64,000 nucleotides of DNA. It comes from Hymenobacter guriensis (GTDB lineage Bacteria > Bacteroidota > Bacteroidia > Cytophagales > Hymenobacteraceae). Each line of letters opens with the position of its first letter. The first letter of the stretch is position 1. Of the stretch, positions 8,492 to 17,788 are shown piece after piece. The notes beneath the pieces are model-generated. The model had not been told where the DNA came from, searched no databases, and saw nothing but the letters and a program-made list of their open reading frames with translations. A program made the position numbers and the translations under genes. The stretch lies in assembly GCF_015773195.1 (NCBI RefSeq), contig NZ_JADWYK010000001.1:1-64000 (forward strand), read 5' to 3'.

Positions 8492-9706
8492 ATGTCTTTT
8501 TCTCCCCGCCGGAGCCGCGCCGCCGTTAGCGCGTTGTTTTTTCTCAGTGGCCTGTGCTTTGCCAGCTGGGCTTCCCGCATCCCCGATATCCGCCTGCAGC
8601 TGGGCCTTTCCGAAGGGCAGCTGGGCCAGCTGCTGCTGGCTATGCCCCTGGGCTCCCTGCTGGCCCTGCCCCTGGCCGGCTGGCTGACCGATACCTACGG
8701 CAGCCGCCGCGTGGTGCAGCTGGCCTCAGCCCTCTATGCCCTCTCCCTCCCCCTACTGGGCTGGGCGCCTACCACCTGGACGCTGGCTGGGGCACTGGTT
8801 TTGTTTGGCAGCGCCGGCAACCTGCTCAATATTTCCGTGAATGCCCAGGCCCTGGAAGTGCAGAAAAGCTACGGCACCTCCGTCATTATGGGCTCGTTTC
8901 ACGGGCTCTGGAGCCTAGCCGGCTTTGTGGGCGGTGTTGTGGCTACGCCGTTACGTAACTGGCACCAGCCGCCCCTGATTCACTTTGCCGGCGTCAGCGC
9001 GGCGCTGCTGGTGCTGCTGCTGGCCGTGCGGGGTGGCCTACCCAAGCCTACGGGGCACGCCAGCGGTACCGGCTTTGTGTTGCGCATGCCCGACGGCTTG
9101 CTGCTGCGCCTGGGGCTTATTGCCTTGTTCGGGCTGCTCTGCGAAGGGTGCATGTTCGACTGGAGCGGGGTGTACTTTCAAAAGGTAGTGCAGGCCGACA
9201 AAGCCTGGGTCACCAGCGGCTACGTGGCCTTCATGAGCACTATGGCTCTGGGCCGCTTCGGCTCCGACTTGCTGACCAGCCATCTGGGCGTGGCGCGGGT
9301 GCTGCAATTGAGTAGCGCCCTTATCTGCCTGGGGCTGCTCACGGCGGTGCTGTTTCCCAGCCTGCCCACGGCGCTGCTGGGGTTTCTGCTGGTAGGCTTC
9401 GGCACCTCGTCCGTAATTCCGCTTACCTACAGTGCCGCGGGCCGCGTGAAAGGTATTTCGCCGGGCGTGGCGCTGGCCCTGGTATCCACAGTCGGCTTTT
9501 TCGGTTTTCTGGCCGGGCCGCCGCTTATCGGGCTGTTGGCCCAACTGTTCAACCTGCGGCTGTCCTTCGCCTTCGTAGCCCTGATGGGAGCGGCCATCGG
9601 GCTCCTCGCCATCGGGATGCCAAGCCAGGAAGAAGAACCCACGCCGCTTGAGCCAGCCCCCGAGCCCCTGGCCGAAACCGCGGCCCCCGGGCTTCTACCC
9701 AAGTAA
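8492..9706 (+). CDS. MFS transporter (YbjJ-like)
   Basis: This 404-aa protein has about twelve hydrophobic segments. The loop between helices 2 and 3 carries the MFS signature G-W-L-T-D-T-Y-G-S-R-R (about residues 60-72). The N-terminus (LSGLCFASWASRIPDIR) is characteristic of the YbjJ-like MFS subgroup, whose substrates are poorly known. The C-terminal tail of about 30 residues is acidic and proline-rich. The start at 8492 removes an 80-residue upstream extension overlapping the divergent gene. It appears monocistronic. Confidence 0.85.
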   Translation: MSFSPRRSRAAVSALFFLSGLCFASWASRIPDIRLQLGLSEGQLGQLLLAMPLGSLLALPLAGWLTDTYGSRRVVQLASALYALSLPLLGWAPTTWTLAGALVLFGSAGNLLNISVNAQALEVQKSYGTSVIMGSFHGLWSLAGFVGGVVATPLRNWHQPPLIHFAGVSAALLVLLLAVRGGLPKPTGHASGTGFVLRMPDGLLLRLGLIALFGLLCEGCMFDWSGVYFQKVVQADKAWVTSGYVAFMSTMALGRFGSDLLTSHLGVARVLQLSSALICLGLLTAVLFPSLPTALLGFLLVGFGTSSVIPLTYSAAGRVKGISPGVALALVSTVGFFGFLAGPPLIGLLAQLFNLRLSFAFVALMGAAIGLLAIGMPSQEEEPTPLEPAPEPLAETAAPGLLPK

Positions 9707-9954
9707 TTCAGCCGCTGAAGTATACTTGCCGAGGTGCATGTACAGGCTGGGTTGTGCTGAGGGTGAAGGGTTTCCACTGAGAGTTGCCATGACCATTCCG
9801 GTTGCTTTGGATTTTGGAGGGCGCCATGGCTCTATAGGCTAACTCTTGGCTGATATACCATATCTTGCTTTCCTATTTAGCTGGAAACCCTGATCTAGCC
9901 TGCTTGCCTATCCAATCTGTCATTAATACTCTCTCGGCCACAGCCTGCTTAGCT

Positions 9955-10716
9955 ATGCGACGTTCACAACCTTTAGTTTTTATTCCAGGCAAGTTCCTGC
10001 TCCTTGGTTTACTGGTAGCTACCCTTTGGGCGTGCGACAAAGAAGACGCATCCGGGGTTGTACAAGGCACCATCCTCCTGCTGGATGAGCAGGGCCATAC
10101 GGCGGCGGATAACAGCGGCGCCGTCGTGTCATTGCTCGGGCAAACAAGCGGGCCAACGGCTACGACTACTGCCGATGGCAGCTTTACCCTGACTGGTCTG
10201 AACAAAGGCAAGCATCGGCTGCAGATCAGCAAGGACGGCTATGGCACCTACCAAACCGAGCAACTGTCGGTGCAGGAAAATACCAGTCTAAATAAGCCGG
10301 TTCGCTTGGGGCAGATACCTACCTGGACGATGAGTGTGCGGCCTCGCTCGCGGCCTATCGGAACGAATGATCTGTTGCTGGCGGGTGCCTTATCAGCCCG
10401 GCAGTCTGACCAGCCTATCATCCGCACCGGACGCCTCTATCTGCGCATCGGCGATAAGCCACCTACCCCCACGGAGTACGATTATACCATTCCCGTGAAA
10501 GAAGGAGGCCCTTATCCGGACCTATGGAGAGATAGTCTAACCTATGATAAACTTCGCGACCTAGGCTTCAAACCGTACTTGGTTAATCAGGTGGCAGTTT
10601 TCCCCGAAAACCCAGCCGCCGATTCCTATCTGGACGCAAAAACGGGAAAGGAAGTATTTCCGGCTTCTCAAACGCAGCTTACTAATGCCTCCGCCATTTC
10701 TTTCACCTATCCGTGA
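9955..10716 (+). CDS. Lipoprotein with carboxypeptidase-like regulatory (Ig-like) domain
   Basis: This 253-aa protein has a lipoprotein signal with lipobox L-W-A-C (Cys near residue 25). Residues about 33-115 look like a CarboxypepD-reg beta-sandwich (V-V-Q-G-T-I-L-L-L-D, then T-T-A-D-G-S-F-T-L-T-G-L). The rest is unrecognised. It should be membrane-anchored at the envelope. The ATG at 9955 immediately precedes the signal peptide. It lies 32 bp upstream of the large T9SS cargo gene, so the two may be co-transcribed. Confidence 0.7.
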   Translation: MRRSQPLVFIPGKFLLLGLLVATLWACDKEDASGVVQGTILLLDEQGHTAADNSGAVVSLLGQTSGPTATTTADGSFTLTGLNKGKHRLQISKDGYGTYQTEQLSVQENTSLNKPVRLGQIPTWTMSVRPRSRPIGTNDLLLAGALSARQSDQPIIRTGRLYLRIGDKPPTPTEYDYTIPVKEGGPYPDLWRDSLTYDKLRDLGFKPYLVNQVAVFPENPAADSYLDAKTGKEVFPASQTQLTNASAISFTYP

Positions 10717-10748
10717 GAGAGACCAGACAGGAATATTGAAAGAGTAAT

Positions 10749-13643
10749 ATGCCTCTACCGCTCCCCTCCGGCCGATTCCGTTTCTCTCAGCAGGCCGGCT
10801 GGGGCCTACTCCTGCTCCTATTGATCTTGGCCCACCCAACCCGGGCCACGCACATTGTGGGCGGAGAGCTGGACCTGCAGCACCAAAGCGGCGACACCTA
10901 CCGTCTGACGCTGAACCTGTACTTCGACGACATCAACGGCAACGCCAACGCCCTGGACCAGGACCTGACCGTGGGCTTGTTTTCCAAGCGCACGAACCAG
11001 TTGCTACAGGCCGTATTCCTACCGCTGATCAGCGACTCGTTCGTGGCCTACACCAACCCCGAGTGCGAGGCCTCCTCCCTGCGCACCCGCAAGCTGGTGT
11101 ATACCCGCCTGGTGGAACTGCCGGCCGCCACCTACGCCGACACCCAAGGCTACTACGCCGCCGTGGAGCGCTGCTGCCGCAACGGCACCATCAACAACAT
11201 CGAAAGCCCCGGCGACGCCGCCCAGGTCTTCTACCTGGAGTTCCCGCCCGTGGTGCGCAACGGCCAGGTGCTGCGCAACTCCACCCCCCGCATCTTTCCG
11301 CCCCTGAGCGACTACGCCTGCAAGGATGAGCTGTTCTACTTCGATTTCGGGGGCGAAGACACCGACGGCGACTCGCTGGTTTACGAGTTGGCCACGCCCC
11401 TGAACGGCAGCACCGACATCAACAACACCAAGCCCGACGTGCCCACGGCGGCCCCCTACCAGCCTATTCGCTGGCTCCCGGGCTACAGCACTGCTACGCA
11501 GATCCTGGGCTCCCCGGCCCTGACCATTGACCGCCACACCGGCCGCCTGCAGGTGCGCCCGTCTCAGCTCGGGCTGTTCGTGTTCAGCATCAAGTGCTCG
11601 GAGTACCGCCAGGGCGTCAAGCTGGGCGAGGTGCGCCGCGACTTTCAGCTGAAAGTGCTCAACTGCCCGCCCAACCAGACGCCTTCGCTCTCGGCCCGGC
11701 TGCCTGACCAGTCGCGGGCCTACGTGCCCGGCCGCGACACGCTGCGGCTGGAGCCGGGCCCGAACCGCTGCCTGCCGCTGCGCTTCACTGACCCCGACGC
11801 TGCGTCCCGGCTGACGCTTTCCCTGCACCCGGTCAACTTCCGGGGCCCGCTGCCCACCTTCACGCTCAAACAGGGCACCGTGCGGGCCCCTGGTGCGCCT
11901 GATACATTGGCCTCCACGCTGTGCTTTGCCGAGTGCATCGACACGGGCGGCAAGGTCTTCCTGCTGGATGTGATTGTGGCCGACAACGGCTGCAGCCTGC
12001 CCCGCCGCGACACGGTGCAGGTGGCCTTTATTTCCCGCTCCCCACCGAATGCCGTGCCCGAGCTGCGCACCACGGCGACTACGCCCCTGCGCGCCAAACC
12101 TGGGGAGGTGGTGAGCTTCGACGTCTTTGCCCGCGACGCGGAGCAGGACGCACTGACGCTGACGCTGCAGGGCCGGGACTTCGATGCAAAGGCAGTAGGC
12201 GCCGAACTTACGACCACGCCCATCGGCCAGGAGTTGCGCGGGCGCTTCCGCTGGCTTGTGCCCTGCCCCGTAGCGGGCAAGCGGCGTTTCGAGTTTTTGT
12301 TTATCGGCGTGGCCACGCCCTGCGACCGGGTGCAGGCCGATACGCTCGTGGTAGCCGTCGAAATCGATGAGACGAACGCTCCACCCCAGCTCACGACGAC
12401 AGCTGACGCCACCCGCCCGCTGGTGGTGCGCCCGGACCAGGTGCTGCGCTTTTCGCTGACGGGCACCGATGCCGACCAGGACGCCGTGACCCTGGCCCTG
12501 ACCGGGCAGGGCTTCTCCCCCCAGGCGCTGGGCGCCCGCCTGAGCCAGGAGGCCGGAACGGGCACCACCCGCGGGGAGTTTGTCTGGACGGTGCCCTGCC
12601 TGCCGGCGGCCACGGAGCCGTACGTATTTACCTTCACGGCTTCCTCCCGGGCCTGCGACAGCACCCAACGCACCAGCCTGAGCATCCCCATCCGCATCGA
12701 CCTGCACAACGAGGCCCCGGTGCTCACGGCCACCGTCAGCAGCACCACCCCACTGCGCGTGCGCGTGGGCCAGGTCGTTTCCTTCGATGTGCTGGCCACC
12801 GACCCCGACAACCACCCGCTGGAACTGCGCATGCGGGGCAACGGCTTCAGTGCCCCGGACGTGGGGGCCCAGTTCACGCTGGAGCCGGGTGTGCAAAAGC
12901 TAGGCGGGCACTTTCGCTGGCAGGTGCCCTGCCCTGCGCCGGGGCAAACCCGCTACGCCTTCACCTTCACGGCTTCCGACCTACCCTGTGGCACGTCAGG
13001 CGTAACCGAGCTGGTGGTGACGCTGCAGGTCGATGACCCGAACACGGCCCCGGTGCTTTCCTCTTCCCTGTTTACCGCGGCCGCACCGATTACCCTGCTA
13101 CCCGGCACCACGCTGGAAGCTCCGGTGACGGGCCGGGATGCGGAGGGCAACCCGCTCACGCTCACGGCGCGGGGCGTGGGCTTTGACCTGGCGGCGGCGG
13201 GCATGCAGTTCAGCGCCCGCACTACGGGCGGCGAGGCCACGGGCACGTTCCGCTGGACGCCCGGCTGTGGCTTAACGCTGGGGCAGGAGTACGCAGTAGT
13301 GTTTGCCTTGCAGGAAGGGGCCTGTAGCCCGCAGCCGCAGGAGCAGATCGTGCGCTTTGCCGTGGCCAATCCCGAGCTGACTGCCTTTGAGCCGCCGAAC
13401 ATCTTCACCCCTAACCACGACAACCGCAACGACTTCTTCGAGCTGCCCACCCTGCCGCCGGACTACTGCGCCCAACGCTTTGCCAGTATCAAGGTGTTCA
13501 ACCGCTGGGGCAAGCAGGTGTACGAGTCGGGCAGCCGCAGCTTCCGCTGGGATGGGGGTGGCCTGCCGGCTGGAGTATACTTCTATCTGATCCGCTACAC
13601 CAACCAACGCCAGTACAAAGGCTACGTTACCATTGCGCACTAA
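10749..13643 (+). CDS. Large T9SS type B secreted repeat protein
   Basis: This 964-aa protein has a signal peptide (hydrophobic stretch at residues 17-30, cleavage near T-R-A) followed by T-H-I-V-G-G-E-L, a common start for these Cytophagales proteins. Four homologous blocks of about 105 residues (roughly 435-870) each contain F-D-V-x-A-x-D-x-E/D-x-x-x-L-T-L, cadherin-like. The C-terminal 85 residues form a gliding-motility-associated (CHU_C, T9SS type B) sorting domain: N-I-F-T-P-N-H-D-x-x-N-D, then V-F-N-R-W-G-K-Q-V-Y-E and G-V-Y-F-Y. It should be exported by T9SS and attached outside the cell. Confidence 0.9.
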   Translation: MPLPLPSGRFRFSQQAGWGLLLLLLILAHPTRATHIVGGELDLQHQSGDTYRLTLNLYFDDINGNANALDQDLTVGLFSKRTNQLLQAVFLPLISDSFVAYTNPECEASSLRTRKLVYTRLVELPAATYADTQGYYAAVERCCRNGTINNIESPGDAAQVFYLEFPPVVRNGQVLRNSTPRIFPPLSDYACKDELFYFDFGGEDTDGDSLVYELATPLNGSTDINNTKPDVPTAAPYQPIRWLPGYSTATQILGSPALTIDRHTGRLQVRPSQLGLFVFSIKCSEYRQGVKLGEVRRDFQLKVLNCPPNQTPSLSARLPDQSRAYVPGRDTLRLEPGPNRCLPLRFTDPDAASRLTLSLHPVNFRGPLPTFTLKQGTVRAPGAPDTLASTLCFAECIDTGGKVFLLDVIVADNGCSLPRRDTVQVAFISRSPPNAVPELRTTATTPLRAKPGEVVSFDVFARDAEQDALTLTLQGRDFDAKAVGAELTTTPIGQELRGRFRWLVPCPVAGKRRFEFLFIGVATPCDRVQADTLVVAVEIDETNAPPQLTTTADATRPLVVRPDQVLRFSLTGTDADQDAVTLALTGQGFSPQALGARLSQEAGTGTTRGEFVWTVPCLPAATEPYVFTFTASSRACDSTQRTSLSIPIRIDLHNEAPVLTATVSSTTPLRVRVGQVVSFDVLATDPDNHPLELRMRGNGFSAPDVGAQFTLEPGVQKLGGHFRWQVPCPAPGQTRYAFTFTASDLPCGTSGVTELVVTLQVDDPNTAPVLSSSLFTAAAPITLLPGTTLEAPVTGRDAEGNPLTLTARGVGFDLAAAGMQFSARTTGGEATGTFRWTPGCGLTLGQEYAVVFALQEGACSPQPQEQIVRFAVANPELTAFEPPNIFTPNHDNRNDFFELPTLPPDYCAQRFASIKVFNRWGKQVYESGSRSFRWDGGGLPAGVYFYLIRYTNQRQYKGYVTIAH

Positions 13644-13843
13644 GGCTGATTATTTTCACCATGTGCGCTGTCCTTGAACTTGAGTGAAAGATGGCAAGCA
13701 GAAGCTTGATCGGCCCACGGCCGCACCCAATAGTAAAAACTTAAAGAAATCTGTTACTACGTTTACCAACAGCGCCCTAGCTCCTATCCTGCAGGTGCGA
13801 CTGGCTTGGCCAGAAGCTGAGCTATAAATTTTCGGATAGTTTT

Positions 13844-13851
13844 TATTTTTG
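13844..13851 (+). promoter_or_regulatory. -7 box-like TATTTTTG
   Basis: TATTTTTG fits the Bacteroidota -7 consensus TAnnTTTG, 31 bp upstream of the acyltransferase ATG. No TTG is found at the expected -33 spacing, so the promoter call is moderate. Confidence 0.45.
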
Positions 13852-13880
13852 TAACGAACCAGCTATTACCGGTTCGTTAC
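13851..13880 (+). promoter_or_regulatory. Perfect inverted repeat over transcription start region
   Basis: GTAACGAACC (13851-13860) and GGTTCGTTAC (13871-13880) form a perfect 10-bp inverted repeat with a 10-bp spacer. It begins at the last base of the -7-like box and ends one base before the ATG at 13882. It could be a repressor operator or a hairpin hiding the start codon. The half-site TAACGAAC also occurs in the TetR promoter at 41015-41022. Confidence 0.6.
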
Positions 13881-13881
13881 G

Positions 13882-15150
13882 ATGACCCCTGCTCAACCGA
13901 AAGAGCGTTTTTTTGCACTGGATGGCCTACGTGCTGTTATGATGCTGCTCGGCGTTGTGCTGCATAGTGCTCAGCCTTATGCTACGTGGACGTTCAGCAT
14001 ATATACTGCTTTCCACGACACGGCCCATACGGTTGTGCTGAGTGGCTTGGCGTTCCTGATTCATCTATTTCGGATGCCGACCTTTTTTGTGCTGGCTGGT
14101 TTCTTCGGCAGCCTGATGTGGCACGCACGCGGTACACGGGCTTTGCTGCAGAATCGCGTAAAGCGCGTTTTGCTGCCCTTGGTCCTGAGTTGGGTGGCGC
14201 TTTTCCCCTTAATTGTTTTATGCGCGGCGTTTACGGTGCTTGGTGGCCCCAAGGGAGTTGCCCACATCGTGCAGCAGCTGCATTCGGGTGCTTTGCTGGC
14301 GAAAAACAACCTTACCTTTTCCCAGCTGCTGATGCAGATGGGGCTGGTGCACTTGTGGTTCCTGTATTTTCTGATGCTGTTTTACGGGGCCACTGCCCTG
14401 CTGCTGTGGGGTGTGCGCCAGCTGCCGCAAAAAATCAAACATCTGGCAGACAACGCTTTCCACCAGATAGTACTCCAGCCCATCGGCGTACTGCTGCTGG
14501 CAGCCGTTACCTGGCTCACTATGGTGCCCATGCACCCGGCCAACAAGGTTACCACGGGCATAGAGGGCACCCACGCCTTTCTGCCGCCGCCGGCCATTCT
14601 ACTGACATATTTCGTGTTTTTTGTTTTTGGCTGGCTTCTGTTCCGGCATAAGCACCTGCTTTCCCGGCTTCGGGACCGGGCATGGCTGTATGCTAGCCTG
14701 GGACTGGGCGCGGCCGGCCTGTACGCTTGGCTCATCCTGCATCCTCCCGTAGCAAAGCCGCATCTATTGCAGGTGGCGGTGGCCTCACCGGCTATCTGGC
14801 TGCTGTCTCTGGGCATCATTGGGCTGGCCGTGCGCTATTTCAGGCAGCCAACTGGTTTGTTTCAATACCTGTCTGAAGCTTCCTACTGGGTGTATCTGGT
14901 GCATGTGCCTTTAACCCTGCTGATTCCCGGTCTGCTGATTGAGTTGTCGCTACCGGCCTTACTCAAGTTTCTGCTGACCTGCACCGGCGCTACCCTCGTT
15001 TCCCTGCTCACTTACCATTACTGGGTGCGCTCCACCCGCCTTGGTGGCCTTCTCAACGGGCGGCGCCTGGCTCCCTACGCTTTTTGGAGCAGTTTCAGAA
15101 AATTCGAAAAGCCAGCTGCCGCGCCTATAGAGGCTGGCAGCATTAGTTAA
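13882..15150 (+). CDS. Acyltransferase 3 family membrane protein
   Basis: This 422-aa polytopic protein opens with the family signature F-x-x-L-D-G-L-R-A and a helix carrying V-V-L-H-S (putative catalytic His near residue 31), then R-M-P-T-F-F-V-L-A-G-F-F. About ten transmembrane segments follow. Acyltransferase 3 proteins O-acylate sugars, glucans or surface polymers from the cytoplasm outward; this length and start resemble the MdoC/OpgC-like branch. An AMP-binding acyl ligase follows 52 bp downstream on the same strand, a plausible supplier of activated acyl groups. Confidence 0.85.
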   Translation: MTPAQPKERFFALDGLRAVMMLLGVVLHSAQPYATWTFSIYTAFHDTAHTVVLSGLAFLIHLFRMPTFFVLAGFFGSLMWHARGTRALLQNRVKRVLLPLVLSWVALFPLIVLCAAFTVLGGPKGVAHIVQQLHSGALLAKNNLTFSQLLMQMGLVHLWFLYFLMLFYGATALLLWGVRQLPQKIKHLADNAFHQIVLQPIGVLLLAAVTWLTMVPMHPANKVTTGIEGTHAFLPPPAILLTYFVFFVFGWLLFRHKHLLSRLRDRAWLYASLGLGAAGLYAWLILHPPVAKPHLLQVAVASPAIWLLSLGIIGLAVRYFRQPTGLFQYLSEASYWVYLVHVPLTLLIPGLLIELSLPALLKFLLTCTGATLVSLLTYHYWVRSTRLGGLLNGRRLAPYAFWSSFRKFEKPAAAPIEAGSIS

Positions 15151-15202
15151 CACGCAGAAGCGGGGTTTCCTGATTAGGAAAACGTTGTAGAACCACACCA
15201 AA

Positions 15203-16951
15203 ATGCTGACCCTAGGCGCACTTCGATTTCATTCCAACACTATCCCGGGGATGCTGCACCAGCGCGCTCTTGACTTCCCGGATGCGCCCTGTTACCTGTT
15301 TCCGGAAAGAGACCAAGTCTGCACCTGGCGCTCCTTGTGGGAAGAAGTTCAAGCCATAGCGGCCGGGCTGCGCCAGCTGGGCATCCGGAACCAGGACCGC
15401 ATTGCCATCCTGATGGAAGGGCGCCCCGAGCAGATTATCTGTATTTACGCCGCTATTGCGGCTGGCGGGGTGGCCGTGCCGCTTAGTACCTACCTGACCC
15501 GGGAAGAGCTTAAAGGCTGCCTGCTGGAAGCCCGGCCGGCTGTTTTCATCATGGGGTCGGCCGAACACCATATAGGCCATTCACAACTCACGGATGTGGT
15601 AGCTGCCAACTCCGGAGCAGAGGCGCTTTCAGAGGACCACTGGATTCCGTGCCATGCCTTTGTGCTGGGCAGCCCGGTTCAGCCTGCATCGGGGTTCCAA
15701 CCCTACGAAGCGCTTAAAGCACCCACTGTACCTGAAACGCCCGCCCTGGATGCTCCCGGCCTGACGGCCTATGAGCCGGCTTTTCTGCTGTTCAGCAGCG
15801 GTACTACCGGCCGGCCTAAAGCTATTCTGCGGTCGGCGGCGGCTTTTACGAGTCGGAAGCCGGCTGGTGGGAGCCAGAAGCCAAACGCTTTCCAGTCGTT
15901 TCTTTCCCGGAAAGGCAATGCTTACGTCAACCGATTCGTGGCGCTGAACCTTTTGCCCCTGTACCACCTGGCCGGCATCGGGATGATGCTCACGCCGCTG
16001 CAGGTGTGCAACGCGCGGCTGGCCATGCTTGCCCGGTTCAATCCCGTGCGGGGCCTGGATGCCATTGCCCAGACGAAAGCTCGTTTTCTGGTTGGCACGC
16101 CCCACATGGTTCAGGCCATGCTGGCGCTGGAGCAGGCCCCCGCTAGCAGGCTGGGAAGTGTGTTGGGAGTATTTTTTGCCTCTGCAGCCTTGCAGCCGCA
16201 TGTACTTGAGCAGACGATTCAAGGCTTTAAAAATTTATACTTCTTTTTTGTCAGCTATGGTTCCACCGAAACCGGAGCGGTGGCCAACGGCATCTGCTTT
16301 ATACCTAACCGGCGCCATACGGCAGTGTCGCTGCTGTTGCGCATCCTACGCAGTATGAACTACCTGGATGGTGAAATCTCCCTTAGGGCCTTTGCCAGCA
16401 CCCCGGCCAGTATCGGCGGCCGGATTGCCCATCAGGTAGAGGTAGGCATCCGGGGCATGCACACCGGCGAGTGGCTGCCGGCAGGACAGGAAGGAGAAAT
16501 TCTGGTACGCAGCTACCGGCTGGTTCCCGGCAGTACCCATGCGCCTGTTGACGCAGAAGGGTGGTTTCGAACCGGTGATCTGGGCTACGTGGATGCGCAC
16601 AATTGCCTTATGATTACTGACCGGCTGAAGCGCGTTATTTCCAGGGGTGGCGAGAAGATAGCGCCAGCCGAAATTGAACGCGTGATAAAGCAGCAGCCCG
16701 GCATTGAAGAGGTACTGGTGCTGGGCCTGCCCGACACCCTGTATGGTGAGGTGATTGCAGCCGCTTTCACCGAAAAAACCGGGGCCAGGGTGCCCATAGA
16801 GGTACTTCGGGAGGCCTTGCAGACGTTGCTTTCCAGCTTCAAGGTACCCCAGCACTTTCTGCGGCTGCCAGCTCTCCCGCTCAATGCAACCGGAAAAATC
16901 GACGTGGCAAAAGTGCGAAACGAGTTGCTGCAAATGATTCACAGCAGCTAG
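15203..16951 (+). CDS. AMP-dependent acyl-CoA synthetase/ligase
   Basis: This 582-aa adenylate-forming enzyme has the phosphate-binding loop F-S-S-G-T-T-G-R-P-K (about residue 200), Y-G-S-T-E-T-G (about 351), the W-F-R-T-G-D-L ATP-binding motif (about 454), the R-L-K-R-V-I-S-R-G-G-E-K hinge, and the C-terminal catalytic lysine in N-A-T-G-K-I-D. All core motifs are intact. It should activate a carboxylic acid as acyl-AMP and pass it to CoA or a carrier. The acid cannot be told. It follows the acyltransferase gene. Confidence 0.85.
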   Translation: MLTLGALRFHSNTIPGMLHQRALDFPDAPCYLFPERDQVCTWRSLWEEVQAIAAGLRQLGIRNQDRIAILMEGRPEQIICIYAAIAAGGVAVPLSTYLTREELKGCLLEARPAVFIMGSAEHHIGHSQLTDVVAANSGAEALSEDHWIPCHAFVLGSPVQPASGFQPYEALKAPTVPETPALDAPGLTAYEPAFLLFSSGTTGRPKAILRSAAAFTSRKPAGGSQKPNAFQSFLSRKGNAYVNRFVALNLLPLYHLAGIGMMLTPLQVCNARLAMLARFNPVRGLDAIAQTKARFLVGTPHMVQAMLALEQAPASRLGSVLGVFFASAALQPHVLEQTIQGFKNLYFFFVSYGSTETGAVANGICFIPNRRHTAVSLLLRILRSMNYLDGEISLRAFASTPASIGGRIAHQVEVGIRGMHTGEWLPAGQEGEILVRSYRLVPGSTHAPVDAEGWFRTGDLGYVDAHNCLMITDRLKRVISRGGEKIAPAEIERVIKQQPGIEEVLVLGLPDTLYGEVIAAAFTEKTGARVPIEVLREALQTLLSSFKVPQHFLRLPALPLNATGKIDVAKVRNELLQMIHSS

Positions 16952-17058
16952 GCTCACCTACTAGCCGCGGCTCATACCCGTTTAAGTTTAATTCCAGCGT
17001 TCAGGTCGGGCCCGGCGCATCAGCGTTTCATCTGAGCATTGTGCGGGTTCAGACACTG

Positions 17059-17113
17059 AAAATAAAAAACCCTCTCAGCGCGATGCTAAGAGGGTTTGCG
17101 TGATTCCGCTGGG
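17059..17113 (-). repeat. attL-like copy of tRNA-Lys 3' end plus terminator
   Basis: This 55-bp stretch matches 32835-32889 at 51 positions, in the same orientation. It holds the last 13 nt of tRNA-Lys (17101-17113) and the downstream hairpin terminator, here with one stem mismatch. Identity stops abruptly at 17113; the rest of the tRNA is absent. It looks like the displaced end left by tRNA-site integration, or the relic of a second tRNA-Lys gene. Confidence 0.7.
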
Positions 17114-17788
17114 TTTAGTAATACACTGATAAACAGGTGTTAACAACGTAAAATAGCTCTATGAAGCTGTAATAAGTGCTTCTCTCCTCCTACCCCGTTA
17201 CCGAGCGTTGGCTTATTTTCCATAAATCGTTGGCAGATTCTGATTTTGCCAACGGTCATCTTTCAACTAGTAGGAAGGATAGCCAAATCAACACCTAGCG
17301 TGGTACCCGAACTTATAGGCACAACCCTTATCGTATTTGTTTTACGGTCTTTCTGCCTGCTACTTTCCGTGTATCCCAGACAAGGTGGCTAGGCAGATAG
17401 TAGACTTCGCATTTACTTACTTGAACCCTACGGCTCAGCGCCAGTTGAGCCTGCCAACCCTTGGCCACGTGAGGTGTCTCCGCGACGCCGCGGTATATAG
17501 TATTGTTTCATTAGGTCTTGTTGAGTGCTGACCTAGGTAGTTGTCAGAAGCACTTAGGCTGAGCATTGTATACTATACTTTTACTGCTGCCTCTTGCTTC
17601 GCCTATACTTGAAAGTATACTTTTCAATGTCTTCCAGCAAAGGAGTTGATTCCATCATGGTTGTCGTCGACCGCCTGCATAGATGGTATAAGTTTGCACA
17701 AAGCGTTGGCTGTTTGCGTTGCCCTTTAAGCCACTTTTGCTAAATGCGGCTGGCGGTTGTTCTTTGTTCCATACTTCACATTCCCCAC
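17114..17788. other. Intergenic region before the HTCS gene
   Basis: No convincing gene is seen in these 675 bp; a 64-codon frame at 17337-17531 has no family or RBS support. The stretch is AT-richer than its surroundings. It holds a cluster of TATACTT words at 17569-17625 including the palindrome AAAGTATACTTT (17612-17623), and a -7-like TAAGTTTG at 17689-17696 without a good -33 partner. Confidence 0.5.

Noticed and set aside
9720..9910. TPP riboswitch-like words (GAGGTGC, CTGAGA, CCTGATC)
   Set aside because: The conserved blocks are not in the right order and spacing, and the following gene is a lipoprotein, not a thiamine gene.
11019..12896. 625-codon open frame opposite the large T9SS protein
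   Set aside because: It is a GC-rich antisense shadow. The plus frame has a signal peptide, repeats and a sorting domain, while this frame is low-complexity.
17337..17531. 64-codon ORF in the gap before the HTCS
   Set aside because: It has no family resemblance, RBS or fitting codon use; treated as intergenic.
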